Positions 52,565 through 61,703 of a DNA stretch of 64,000 nt are shown here, one piece after another. Position numbers and translations under genes: made by a program. Source of the DNA: Actinomyces sp. HMSC035G02 (GTDB lineage: Bacteria; Actinomycetota; Actinomycetes; Actinomycetales; Actinomycetaceae); assembly GCA_001838165.1 (NCBI GenBank), contig KV835854.1:75675-139674 (forward strand). Direction: 5' to 3'. Positions within the stretch are counted from its first letter, which is position 1. Every line of letters starts with the position of its first letter. Under the pieces are notes generated by a model that did not search any database, was not told the DNA's origin, and saw nothing but the letters and a program-made list of their open reading frames with translations.

Positions 52565-53910
52565 GTCCCCGTCCGTCGCGCCGTCGTCCCTCTCCGCGCC
52601 GTCGCACGGCATCCGCTCAGCCCCGTGAGGGGATTGGCGAGATTCTCCAGCTGAGTGTCGGCGAGCCCGCCCACGGTGGCGCGTGCGTCGCCCGCGATGA
52701 GAGCGGTCGCGTCGTCTTCGTGCGCCACGCGGCACCCGGAGAAGTCGTCCGTGCACGCGTGACCGCCGTGCAGAAGAAGCTGGCCTGGGCGGATGCCATC
52801 GAGATCGTCGAGCCTTCGCCCGACCGTGTCGATTCCCTCTGGCCCCAGGCCGGTCCGGGAGGCGTCGGTGGCGGCGAGCTCGCGCACCTGACCCCGGCCG
52901 CTCAGCGTGACTGGAAGACCCGCGTGATTGCGGGGCAGCTGCGTCGCGTGGGCGGCGAGGCCCTGGCCGAGGCCGTGGACGCCCTCGGGGGAGTGCGTGT
53001 CGCTCCCGCGCCGGGGGACGAGGACCCGGGTGATCCGCTGACCGGTCGCCGCTCGCGCATCGACGTCGTCATCGACGCGGATGGTCGTGCCGGCATGCAT
53101 GAGTTCCGCGGACGCCGCGTCATCGCGCTCGAGGACATGCCGCTTGCTGTGCCCGGGATTCGCGAGCTCGGACTGTTCGATGAGGATACCCCGTGGCGTC
53201 GCCTGTGGAAGCCGGGGGATCGCGTGCGCGTGGTGGCCCCTTCCGGTGGCGAGCCCGTTGTCCTGATCGGCGAGGACACCTACGCCGCCGACGGCGTGCG
53301 CATCGATACTGACGTGTTGCGCTGGAACGTGCCGGTTGGCTCCGGAGTCGAGTCGTACTACGTGCGCCCCTCCGGTTTCTGGCAGACGCACGTGCGCGGA
53401 GCCGAGGTCCTCGCGAACGCGGTGCTGGCTGCGGCGTTTGGCACCGACGAGGCCGTGGCTGGGCACGCGATCATGGAGCTGTACTCGGGTGCGGGTCTGT
53501 TCTCGGTGCCGCTCGCGCGCGTCGTCGGAGAGTCGGGGCGCGTCGTGACGCTTGAGGGTGACGAGGGTGCCGTGCGTGACGCCGGCGAGAATCTCGCAGC
53601 CTTCGACTGGGTGGACGCTTTCGCCGGAAACGTTGATCGCGAGGGAGTCGTCGACCTGTCGGGCCAGCTCGGTGCTGTGCCGGACGTCGTCGTGGCCGAC
53701 CCGCCGCGCGCCGGTGCGGGAGCCGAGGTGTGCGAGGCGATTGCCGCCATGGGTGCCCCTCGCGTCGTCCTGGTGTCCTGCGACCCGGCGGCGGGCGCAC
53801 GCGACTTGCGTGCCCTCACCGAGGCCGGATACTCACTCGAGTCACTGCAAGCGTGGGACCTGTTCCCGCACACCCACCACGTGGAGATGGTCTCGGTCCT
53901 TCGCCGCTAG
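52561..53910 (+). CDS. Class I SAM-dependent RNA methyltransferase (TRAM domain, RumA/TrmA-like)
   Basis: 449 residues. An Arg/Pro/Ser-rich start is followed by a TRAM domain (VGEPAHGGACVARDE, HAAPGEVVRARV) that binds RNA. The catalytic domain has SAM motif ELYSGAGLFSVPLA, DPPRAGAG, catalytic-Cys region VLVSCDPAAGARDL and DLFPHTHHVEMV. The family makes 5-methyluridine in rRNA or tRNA. It lacks the usual Cys cluster of iron-sulfur RumA. The start overlaps the permease stop (ATGA), and the 3' end overlaps the convergent ClC stop by 4 bp. Confidence 0.9.
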   Translation: MSPRPSRRRPSPRRRTASAQPREGIGEILQLSVGEPAHGGACVARDESGRVVFVRHAAPGEVVRARVTAVQKKLAWADAIEIVEPSPDRVDSLWPQAGPGGVGGGELAHLTPAAQRDWKTRVIAGQLRRVGGEALAEAVDALGGVRVAPAPGDEDPGDPLTGRRSRIDVVIDADGRAGMHEFRGRRVIALEDMPLAVPGIRELGLFDEDTPWRRLWKPGDRVRVVAPSGGEPVVLIGEDTYAADGVRIDTDVLRWNVPVGSGVESYYVRPSGFWQTHVRGAEVLANAVLAAAFGTDEAVAGHAIMELYSGAGLFSVPLARVVGESGRVVTLEGDEGAVRDAGENLAAFDWVDAFAGNVDREGVVDLSGQLGAVPDVVVADPPRAGAGAEVCEAIAAMGAPRVVLVSCDPAAGARDLRALTEAGYSLESLQAWDLFPHTHHVEMVSVLRR

Positions 53911-55748
53911 CGGCTCCTCCTGCGCTCCTGCATGCGCGAGCCCCACGACGTCTGCGTACGGGCTTCGATCGCGCGGCGCTGATCGCGGTACATGCGATCC
54001 ACCAGGTCGCGTTCGGACACCCAGCCGACGACTCGTCGATCCTCATCCACCACGGGCAGAGACTGCAAGCCCGTGCGCCGCAGCGCCCCGAGAACCTCGG
54101 ACGGGGGAGCGGAGGCTGCCACGGCCTCGTCGATGAGAGGCAAATCCGACAGGGGAGCGTCGAGCGAGCCATCCTCCTGCGTGAGCTCGGCCAGACGCAG
54201 CGACGACACGAGGCCGACGAAGCGGCGCTCCTCGTTCACGACGGGCAGCACCGTCTCCTTCGTGCGACGCAGGGCGGCGATCGCCGATGCCGCGCTCGCC
54301 CGGCACGAGAGTGTCTCGGGAGCCTCCGTCATCCACTCGGAGGCCGCGCGAGTTCCGAGCAGCGTGCCCTCAACCGGGTCGTCGAGCACGTCGCCGCGCC
54401 GGCGCAGCTTCTCCGTGTAGATCGTCGCGCGGGTCAGGAAACGCGAGGCGCCCGTCGCAATCACAACCGCGAGCATCATCGGCAGGATCAGCGAGAACTG
54501 GCCGGTCATCTCCACGATGATGAGGACCGCCGTCATGGGGGCGCGCGCAGCACCCGCGAAGGCGGCGCCCATGCCCACCACGGCAAAGACGCCGACGGGA
54601 GAATCTGACAGGGGAGAGACGAGGTCTCCGAAGGCAGCACCCGCCATCGCGCCGATAAACAGCGTGGGTGCGAAGACGCCGCCCGAACCGCCCATGCCGA
54701 TGGTGAACGAGGTAAACACAGCGCGGCCCAGCATGAGGGCAAGCAGGAAGGCGATCGAGAAGTTCCCCGCGATCGCCTCCTCCTCAAGGGGATAACCCGA
54801 GCCGTACATGTACGGGAAAGCAACGAGAGCCGCGCCGAGAGCGAGGCCGAGCACGCCCGGACGCGCCCACTCCGGCAGGCGGGTGCGCGCCCACAGCCAG
54901 TCGATCGCGTCCTCCGAGGCGTACAGGAGCTTGGAGAAACCGAGGCCGCACAGTCCCGCGACGAGGCCGAGGATCGCCACCCACGAGATGTCCGACATCG
55001 ACGTGAACGTCAGGTTGTCGGCGACGCGCACGACCATTTCGTCGCCCTGCAGGATGCGTGCGACCATCGAGGAGGTCACGGCGGAGAGTACGACAAAGCC
55101 GAAGGTCTCGGCCGTAAACTCGACGAGGATCACCTCGAGGGCGAACACCGCGCCTGCGAGGGGAGCGTGGAACGTGGCCGCGATACCGGCCGCCGACCCG
55201 CACGAGGCCAACAGGACCACACGGGAGACGGGCATGCGCAGCCACGACGCGATCGTGGATCCCAGCGACGCGCCCACCTGCACGATCGGCCCCTCGCGTC
55301 CCGCTGAGCCGCCCGAACCGATCGTCAGGGCCGAGGCCACGATTTTGACGATGGCGACGCGCCCCGGGATACGCCCGCCCTTCCGGCGTACCGCGAGCAT
55401 CACCTCGGGGATACCGTGCCCCTTCGCGGAGGGCGCGAAGCGCTGGATGAGCGGCCCGTACAGCAGGCCGGCGATCGCGGGGGAGAGCAGCAGGAAGAGC
55501 CACGGCGCCCACCCCCATACGCCGTGCGACTGGCCGATGTGGGTCGTGTACTCGTCGAAGCCGGTGGACACCCACGTCCACGCGCGAATCGCCAGGTTGA
55601 AGACGACGGCTGCCGCGCCGACAACCGCGCCAACGAGGGCGGCGGTAACGCCGAGCAGGGAACGATGCGCGGCGACCGTATGGCCGACGTGCAAGCGAGT
55701 CCCCGCAGCCGGTTCCTCTGACTGCGGGGACTGACTCAGGGGTGTCAC
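53907..55748 (-). CDS. ClC-type chloride channel/antiporter with CBS pair
   Basis: 613 residues. The selectivity motifs are GHGIPE, SGGSAGREGPIVQ (with the gating Glu) and GMGGSGGVFAPTLF. A C-terminal pair of CBS domains (about 465-590, LGALRRTGLQSLPVVDEDRRV) suggests control by nucleotide. The gating glutamate fits proton-coupled exchange. The GTG start overlaps the S9 peptidase stop as GTGA. Confidence 0.93.
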   Translation of the reverse strand: MTPLSQSPQSEEPAAGTRLHVGHTVAAHRSLLGVTAALVGAVVGAAAVVFNLAIRAWTWVSTGFDEYTTHIGQSHGVWGWAPWLFLLLSPAIAGLLYGPLIQRFAPSAKGHGIPEVMLAVRRKGGRIPGRVAIVKIVASALTIGSGGSAGREGPIVQVGASLGSTIASWLRMPVSRVVLLASCGSAAGIAATFHAPLAGAVFALEVILVEFTAETFGFVVLSAVTSSMVARILQGDEMVVRVADNLTFTSMSDISWVAILGLVAGLCGLGFSKLLYASEDAIDWLWARTRLPEWARPGVLGLALGAALVAFPYMYGSGYPLEEEAIAGNFSIAFLLALMLGRAVFTSFTIGMGGSGGVFAPTLFIGAMAGAAFGDLVSPLSDSPVGVFAVVGMGAAFAGAARAPMTAVLIIVEMTGQFSLILPMMLAVVIATGASRFLTRATIYTEKLRRRGDVLDDPVEGTLLGTRAASEWMTEAPETLSCRASAASAIAALRRTKETVLPVVNEERRFVGLVSSLRLAELTQEDGSLDAPLSDLPLIDEAVAASAPPSEVLGALRRTGLQSLPVVDEDRRVVGWVSERDLVDRMYRDQRRAIEARTQTSWGSRMQERRRSR

Positions 55749-57745
55749 AGGTTTGCGATCTCCACGTGAATGGGGGCGTCAGTCGCGATGCCCCAGACTG
55801 TCCGGTAGAAGGCCAGTTCCGACTGCCATGCATCCTTGATGTTGATGGCCGAGCGGAAGCGGTGCCCCTCTCCCTGGTAGAGCTTGAGGGCGACAGCGTT
55901 GCCGTTGGCACGCAGTGCCTCGTACATCTCCTGGGCCTGCGAGGTGGGAACGACTGGGTCGTCGGTGCCCTGCAGAAGCATGAGCGGTGCCTTAATCTCA
56001 CCGACACGGTTGATGGGCGAGCGCTGCGCCCACACCGGGTCTGAGGTGTCATCGGTGCCGAGCAGAATCGCGTCGTAGTGTGACTCGAACTTGTGGCTGG
56101 TTTCCTTCAGCTTCACCAGGTCTGCGATGCCCGAGAACGACGCGCCGGCGGTGAACACATCGGAGGACGCAAGCGCGTTGAGCACCGTGAAGCCACCGGA
56201 GGAACGGCCACGGATCGCGATACGCTTCGGATCGACGCGGCCCAGATCGATGAGGTACTGGGCGCCGTCGACGCAGTCCTGAACGTCCATGACGCCCCAG
56301 TTACCGTTGATGCGCTCACGGTAGGGACGGCCGAAGGAGGTCGACCCGCGGAAGTTCACATCAAGGACGGCAAAGCCGCGGCTGGTCCAGTACTGGAACG
56401 GAACCTGCAGGCCGGGTCGGGCAGCCTCGGTCGGTCCGCCGTGCACGTTGACGATGAGCGGGGGCAGTTCGCCCTCGGGAGCGGCGAACTCGGGGTTCAC
56501 GGGCGCGTAGTAGAAGCCGTGAGCCTCCTCTCCGTCCGAGGTCTTCCAGGTGAGCATCTCGGCCGTGGAGACGAGGGCGGTGGGCACTTCGGCCTCGGAC
56601 GAGGGACGCAGCACCTTGGTCTTGCCGCGCGACACCTCGATGATCGCGGGAGTGTGCGTCGCGGAGTCCGCGAGGAAGACGACGCGGCCATCCGCAGCGG
56701 CGACGTTGCCGATGGGCCACCAGCCGGTCGCCCACTCCTCGGCCATGCCGTTGTCGATGCGCACGGTGCCGATATGCCAGACCTGGTCCTCGGCCCACGA
56801 GCACACGAGGTAGTCGTTGTCGTAGTTGTCGTAGGAATGCAGGCCGAGCTGCCAGTGCGGGTGCGAGAATGCGCGAGGTCCCGGGTGCAGCGCGCGAGTG
56901 CGCAGACGCGAGGTCCACGCGTTCAGGTCCTCGCCCTCATGCCACACGAAGCCCTGCGTGCGGTACAGGTTTGCCCAGCCCGAGGAGTCATCCACGTGGA
57001 TGAGATCGCCGTCAAGCGTCCAGCGCGGCTCGTAGACGCACACGCCCGGGCGATCCACCAGGACGACCTCCTGATCGATGGCGCCCTCGAAGGTCAGGGA
57101 CGCGACGCGCAGCTGCGAGTACGTCCACGGCATGTTCGGGTGGTTCCAGGTGATCCAGGCAATCTTGGTGCCGTCGGGGGAGACCGTTGGTGCCTGAGCG
57201 AAGTCGGTGCCCTCGAAGACCGTGATGATCGCACTGTCGTCGCGGGCGGCGGAGCCATCGAGAGGAATCGCGACGATCTTGTTGACGGGCTCGCCCGGGG
57301 CAGAGTGGTCCTCGGCCACCGCGTACACGAGTTCGCGTACGTCGGCGATCCAGAAGTCGCCGTAGCGGACCTTCGACAGAGTCGTCAGAGGACGTACGAC
57401 GCGGCGCGGATCGGCCGTATCAAAGGTGTAGACACGGCCGTCGGTTTGATCGGAGAACACGATGACGCCATGGTGAACGGCGTATGCCTTGCCGCCGTAC
57501 TCGTGAACGCGCGTGCCGACATCGGGCAGGCGCGAACCGTCGATGAGAGGCAGGACCTCGCCCGTTTCCCCCGTACCACGCCGGCGCAGCAGCGTCGCGC
57601 GTCCGCCCTGGCGCGGATGCCCCTCGACCCAGTAGGTGTCGGGTCCGTCGACGCGAACCTGGGACAGCGAGACCGAACGAGCAGTGAAGGAATCACCCGA
57701 AATGGGGGACTTCCACAGGCCGTGGGGTGCGACGGTGACGGACAT
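55745..57745 (-). CDS. S9 family peptidase (prolyl oligopeptidase type)
   Basis: 666-residue cytoplasmic serine peptidase. The N-terminal half is a beta-propeller; the alpha/beta-hydrolase C-terminal half has catalytic Ser in RGRSSGGFTVLN, Asp in QGTDDPVVP and His in YQGEGHRFRS. It cleaves short peptides, often after proline. AAGGAGG lies 5 nt before the ATG. It is co-transcribed with ClC and divergent from dxs. Confidence 0.92.
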   Translation of the reverse strand: MSVTVAPHGLWKSPISGDSFTARSVSLSQVRVDGPDTYWVEGHPRQGGRATLLRRRGTGETGEVLPLIDGSRLPDVGTRVHEYGGKAYAVHHGVIVFSDQTDGRVYTFDTADPRRVVRPLTTLSKVRYGDFWIADVRELVYAVAEDHSAPGEPVNKIVAIPLDGSAARDDSAIITVFEGTDFAQAPTVSPDGTKIAWITWNHPNMPWTYSQLRVASLTFEGAIDQEVVLVDRPGVCVYEPRWTLDGDLIHVDDSSGWANLYRTQGFVWHEGEDLNAWTSRLRTRALHPGPRAFSHPHWQLGLHSYDNYDNDYLVCSWAEDQVWHIGTVRIDNGMAEEWATGWWPIGNVAAADGRVVFLADSATHTPAIIEVSRGKTKVLRPSSEAEVPTALVSTAEMLTWKTSDGEEAHGFYYAPVNPEFAAPEGELPPLIVNVHGGPTEAARPGLQVPFQYWTSRGFAVLDVNFRGSTSFGRPYRERINGNWGVMDVQDCVDGAQYLIDLGRVDPKRIAIRGRSSGGFTVLNALASSDVFTAGASFSGIADLVKLKETSHKFESHYDAILLGTDDTSDPVWAQRSPINRVGEIKAPLMLLQGTDDPVVPTSQAQEMYEALRANGNAVALKLYQGEGHRFRSAINIKDAWQSELAFYRTVWGIATDAPIHVEIANL

Positions 57746-57866
57746 AGTGCCTCCTTAAGCGGTACGGCGAGCCAACACCACCTATCTTAGTGCGCGCGCT
57801 TGTCGCCTGCGCGGGTCGAACGTACCTGACATGCACTTTGATCTGTAGATGAGACGCTTCGGCAAC

Positions 57867-57872
57867 TACACT
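57867..57872 (+). promoter_or_regulatory. Candidate -10 element for leaderless dxs
   Basis: TACACT ends seven bases before the dxs ATG, and no Shine-Dalgarno intervenes. A clear -35 is not visible. Confidence 0.45.
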
Positions 57873-57879
57873 GGTTCTC

Positions 57880-59781
57880 ATGTCTGGAACACGAGAGTCA
57901 CGCGATCTGCTGTCGCGCTGCAGCGCACCGCGGGAGCTGCGTCGCCTGGAACGCGAGCAGCTGGACGAATTGGCGGCGGAAATTCGCGCGTTCCTGATTG
58001 ACAACGTGTCACGCACGGGCGGGCACCTCGGACCGAATCTGGGTGTCGTCGAGCTGACGATCGGGCTGCACAGGGTGTTCCGCTCCCCGCAGGACACGAT
58101 CATTTTTGACACGGGCCACCAGGCGTACGTGCATAAGCTCCTCACCGGACGTCAGGATTTCTCCTCGCTGCGCTGCCCGGGAGGCCTGTCCGGTTACCCG
58201 TCGCGCAGTGAATCCGAGCATGACGTCGTCGAGTCTTCGCATGCGTCGTCATCGATCGCGTGGGTGGATGGCATCTCGCGCGAGAAGCATCGCCAGGGGG
58301 ATCGCACCTGGACCGTGGGTGTCATTGGTGACGGCGCGCTGACGGGTGGCCTCGCCTGGGAGGCACTCAACAACATCGCGACGGCGAAAAACCGCCGCAT
58401 CATGATCATCGTCAACGACAATGGTCGTTCCTATGCGCCGACGATCGGCGGTCTCGCGGCCCACCTGGACGCGCTGCGCACCTCCGCCAGATACGAGAAG
58501 GCCCTGGCGTGGGGCAAACAGCACCTGCTCAGCCACGGTACGCCGGGACGCGCGGCCTACGACGCGCTGCACGGCCTGAAGTCGGGCATCAAGGACGCGC
58601 TGATGCCCCAGGTCATGTTCGAGGACCTGGGTCTGAAGTACATCGGCCCCGTGAACGGTCACGACATCGCGGCGGTCGAGACCGCTCTGCGCCGCGGTCG
58701 ATCCCTCGACGAGCCGGTCCTCGTTCACATGATCACCGAAAAGGGCCGCGGCTACACGCCGGCCGAGGAAGACATCGCTGACCGCTTCCACGCGGTCGGC
58801 CCGATTCACCCCGAGACCGGGCTCCCGGTCGCCCCTGAGCGCTTCGGGTGGACGGGAGTTTTCGCCGACGAGATCTGCGCTCAGGCTGCCACACGCGACG
58901 ACATCGTTGGGATTACGGCCGCGATGATGCGTCCCGTGGGCCTTGGCCCCATGCACGAGGCGTACCCGGGTCGCGTGATCGACGTCGGCATCGCTGAGGC
59001 CGAGGCCGTCGCCTCCGCCGCCGGCATGGCCTACCAGGGCGCACACCCCGTCGTAGCGCTCTACGCGACCTTCCTCAACCGCGGCTTCGACCAGCTTCTC
59101 ATGGACGTCGGCCTCCATCGCGCGGGCGTTACTTTCGTGCTGGACCGCGCGGGCGTGACGGGCGCGGATGGTGCTTCGCATAACGGCGTGTGGGACATCG
59201 CGATGTGCTCGATGATCCCGGGCCTGCGCCTGGCGGCACCCCGTGACGAGGAGACGCTGCGTGCGCGCCTTCGCGAGGCGCTCGATGTTGATGATGCTCC
59301 CACCGTCATCCGATACCGCAAGGGGTCGCTGCCTGAGCCTATGCCGGCGCTGCGCAGCGTCGGGGGAGTGGATGTTCTTTTTGACGAGGCAGTGGATAGC
59401 TCGTCCGCTCGTGTGCTCATCGTGGGCACCGGCGCGTGCGCGCCCGATGCGATTGAGGCCGGGCGCCGCCTGTCGGAGGGCGGCGTGAGCGTCACGGTCG
59501 TGGACCCGCAGTGGATGATCCCCGTCTGCCCGGAGCTTGCAACGTTGGCCCGGGACTACGACTGCGTCGTGAGCGTCGAGGACGGCATTGTTCAGGGCGG
59601 TTTCGGTTGGTCGCTGCGAGACGCGCTAGCGGAGGCGGATGTGCCCGTGCGCTGCCTGGGCGTGCCGCAGGGATTCCCCGAGCACGGCGACCGCGGCGAG
59701 ATGATCGCGAAGTTCGGCTTCGACGCCGCCGGCATCGAGCGCGCGGCCCGCGAGCTCGTCGAGCGAGTCGGAAAACGCTAA
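57880..59781 (+). CDS. dxs: 1-deoxy-D-xylulose-5-phosphate synthase
   Basis: First enzyme of the non-mevalonate isoprenoid route (pyruvate + glyceraldehyde 3-phosphate). 633 residues with thiamine-diphosphate motif GDGALTGGLAWEALNN, GHQAYVHK, NDNGRSYAPT and the transketolase pyrimidine domain (DVGIAEAEAVASAAGMA, LDRAGVTGADGASHNG). The ATG has a TACACT box seven bases upstream. It is convergent with rnd, only 10 bp away. Confidence 0.96.
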   Translation: MSGTRESRDLLSRCSAPRELRRLEREQLDELAAEIRAFLIDNVSRTGGHLGPNLGVVELTIGLHRVFRSPQDTIIFDTGHQAYVHKLLTGRQDFSSLRCPGGLSGYPSRSESEHDVVESSHASSSIAWVDGISREKHRQGDRTWTVGVIGDGALTGGLAWEALNNIATAKNRRIMIIVNDNGRSYAPTIGGLAAHLDALRTSARYEKALAWGKQHLLSHGTPGRAAYDALHGLKSGIKDALMPQVMFEDLGLKYIGPVNGHDIAAVETALRRGRSLDEPVLVHMITEKGRGYTPAEEDIADRFHAVGPIHPETGLPVAPERFGWTGVFADEICAQAATRDDIVGITAAMMRPVGLGPMHEAYPGRVIDVGIAEAEAVASAAGMAYQGAHPVVALYATFLNRGFDQLLMDVGLHRAGVTFVLDRAGVTGADGASHNGVWDIAMCSMIPGLRLAAPRDEETLRARLREALDVDDAPTVIRYRKGSLPEPMPALRSVGGVDVLFDEAVDSSSARVLIVGTGACAPDAIEAGRRLSEGGVSVTVVDPQWMIPVCPELATLARDYDCVVSVEDGIVQGGFGWSLRDALAEADVPVRCLGVPQGFPEHGDRGEMIAKFGFDAAGIERAARELVERVGKR

Positions 59782-59791
59782 AGCGTCCGAA

Positions 59792-61036
59792 TTAGACGCC
59801 GAGAGCGTCGCAAATCGGGTCGAGCGTCAGATCGATCTGCCAGTCGCGCGCGCCACGATTGACCATGCGCTCCTCGACCTCGTCGCCCGAGGGGCGCGAT
59901 GGATCCAGGGGAGCCCACGCGAGGTAGCGCTGCACTTGGGGAGCCAACACCACCTCGGGAGCCAGCCCGAGACTCGACGCGACCGAAGCGACCGCGTGAC
60001 GTACCGTTCCCAGGCGTGCTGCCGAGGCCTCGTCAATGCGATTCCAGTGGCGCGGTTCCGGGATTGAACCCGGCTGCACGGGCTTGCGCTTGGGAGGCAG
60101 CTCGTCCTCCGTCATGGCGGCCACGCTGGCAAGGGCTCGCATCCATTCGTCCTCGTACTGGCGGGCGACGGGGGAGCGGAACTCGCTAATGCTCATGAGC
60201 GCGCGCTTGTTGCGCGGAGGATTCGATGCCGCGCGCACGAGGGCGGCGTTACGCACGAGGCGGCCGGGGCTCAAGTCGATGCGCTGAGCGATCGACTCAC
60301 GGGTCTCCCACAGGGCCTTCAAGACCGCGAGGCCGCGACGAGTTCGGATCTTGCCCGCGCCGGGCACGGAACGCCAGCGATCGGGCTTCGGGCCGGGAGC
60401 AGGCACCGACAGGGCGTAGGCGAACTCCTGCTGCGCCCACTCCCAACGACCCATCTCATCGAGCCGCTTTGAGAGGCGGTAGTAGAGCTCCGTCAGCAGT
60501 TCAACGTCAAGGGCTGCGTAGCGCAGCCACTCCTTCGGCAGGGGACGCACCGACCAATCCGACGCCTGGTGATCCTTGACGAGGCCGAGGCCAAGTACCT
60601 GCTCGGCGACGGCCGCCAGCCCGAAACGCTCCAGGCCGATGAGGCGAGCCGCAATCTCGGTGTCGAACAGGGCGGAGGGGCGCAGTCCAACCTGGCGCAG
60701 ATTCGGCAGGTCCTGCAAACAATCGTGCAGCAGCCACACGTCCTCCACGCCCGGCTGCAGCACGGAGAGGTCCGGCAGCGCGTGCGTGTCGATGAGGAAC
60801 GTGCCGACGTCCTCGCGACGAATCTGCACGAGGTAAGGATCGGAGCCGTAACGGAAGCCCTGAGCGCGCTCGACATCCAGGGCGATTGGGCTTGAGCCAG
60901 CACTCAGTGCGCGAGCCGCAGCCTGAAGATCTTTCTGAGTATCAATGACGGAGGGGGTCCCCCCACGCGGTTGCGCAATGAGCTCCGGATTATCCGTATC
61001 GCCCTGCGGCAAACCGCCGCCATTGTTGACCAGCAC
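59792..61036 (-). CDS. rnd: Ribonuclease D (DEDDy exonuclease with HRDC domain)
   Basis: 414-residue 3'-5' exoribonuclease for tRNA and structured RNA maturation. The metal ligands are in IALDVERAQG (Asp54, Glu56), LLHDCLQDL and YAALDVELL with the general Tyr; this is the DEDDy set. An HRDC domain (about 210-300) binds nucleic acid. The GTG start directly follows the DUF3000 stop, so the two are coupled. The dxs-rnd-DUF3000 order is conserved in Actinobacteria. Confidence 0.92.
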   Translation of the reverse strand: MLVNNGGGLPQGDTDNPELIAQPRGGTPSVIDTQKDLQAAARALSAGSSPIALDVERAQGFRYGSDPYLVQIRREDVGTFLIDTHALPDLSVLQPGVEDVWLLHDCLQDLPNLRQVGLRPSALFDTEIAARLIGLERFGLAAVAEQVLGLGLVKDHQASDWSVRPLPKEWLRYAALDVELLTELYYRLSKRLDEMGRWEWAQQEFAYALSVPAPGPKPDRWRSVPGAGKIRTRRGLAVLKALWETRESIAQRIDLSPGRLVRNAALVRAASNPPRNKRALMSISEFRSPVARQYEDEWMRALASVAAMTEDELPPKRKPVQPGSIPEPRHWNRIDEASAARLGTVRHAVASVASSLGLAPEVVLAPQVQRYLAWAPLDPSRPSGDEVEERMVNRGARDWQIDLTLDPICDALGV

Positions 61037-61591
61037 TCAGACTCCTTCGAGATGACGGGTCGGAACGATCCCTGCCGTCCGACGCATGACATCCGCCCAG
61101 CCGGACAGATGCTCACCAAGATACTCACTGTTGGGCGTCCACGATGCGCGTACATCGACGAACAGAGACGATCCTCGCAGTTCAAGACCACCGAAGGCCT
61201 CGCTCATTTCGCGCGTGACCGTGCCCGTGATGTCATGGAATCCGGCTCCCGCAGTCTCCAGGCAATCGAGCATCCAGCCCCACACGCCCTCCGACAGCAG
61301 CGGGTCGCCGATCATCTCGGCATCGACTTGCGCACGCAACTGACAGACGACTCGGAACGTGCCGTTCCAGCCGATCTGCTCCACGGGGTCGTGGAGGATG
61401 ACCATGCGACCAGTCGACAGGGGCTGTCCGGCCTCGTCCTCGTCCGTGGTCCGCATCGCGAGCGCCGCCGTGAAGGGTGCCAAACGACGAGGTGGGGGAA
61501 CCTCCTCGAGGAGTATGTGCGCCAGGTGGTCCGCCTGCCGCAGGGACAGCAGAGCCCGCATAAACTCCTCGGGCACCGCGTTTTCATTCAC
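61037..61591 (-). CDS. DUF3000 family protein
   Basis: 184 residues, soluble, with the family blocks GRMVILHDPVEQIGWNG and LRGSSLFVDVRASWTPN. No known enzyme motif. It abuts rnd without a gap and is probably translated with it. A role with RNase D has been suggested only by gene order. Confidence 0.88.
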   Translation of the reverse strand: MNENAVPEEFMRALLSLRQADHLAHILLEEVPPPRRLAPFTAALAMRTTDEDEAGQPLSTGRMVILHDPVEQIGWNGTFRVVCQLRAQVDAEMIGDPLLSEGVWGWMLDCLETAGAGFHDITGTVTREMSEAFGGLELRGSSLFVDVRASWTPNSEYLGEHLSGWADVMRRTAGIVPTRHLEGV

Positions 61592-61703
61592 AAATCAAAT
61601 CGTACGGGTGTCCATGCGCCTTTTGGTCTAGACGCGCCGCCAACCTTCAGGTCGATAAGTAGCGGGTACGCGTGCCTCGTCTCGGTCGATGTCGCTCCGG
61701 GGA

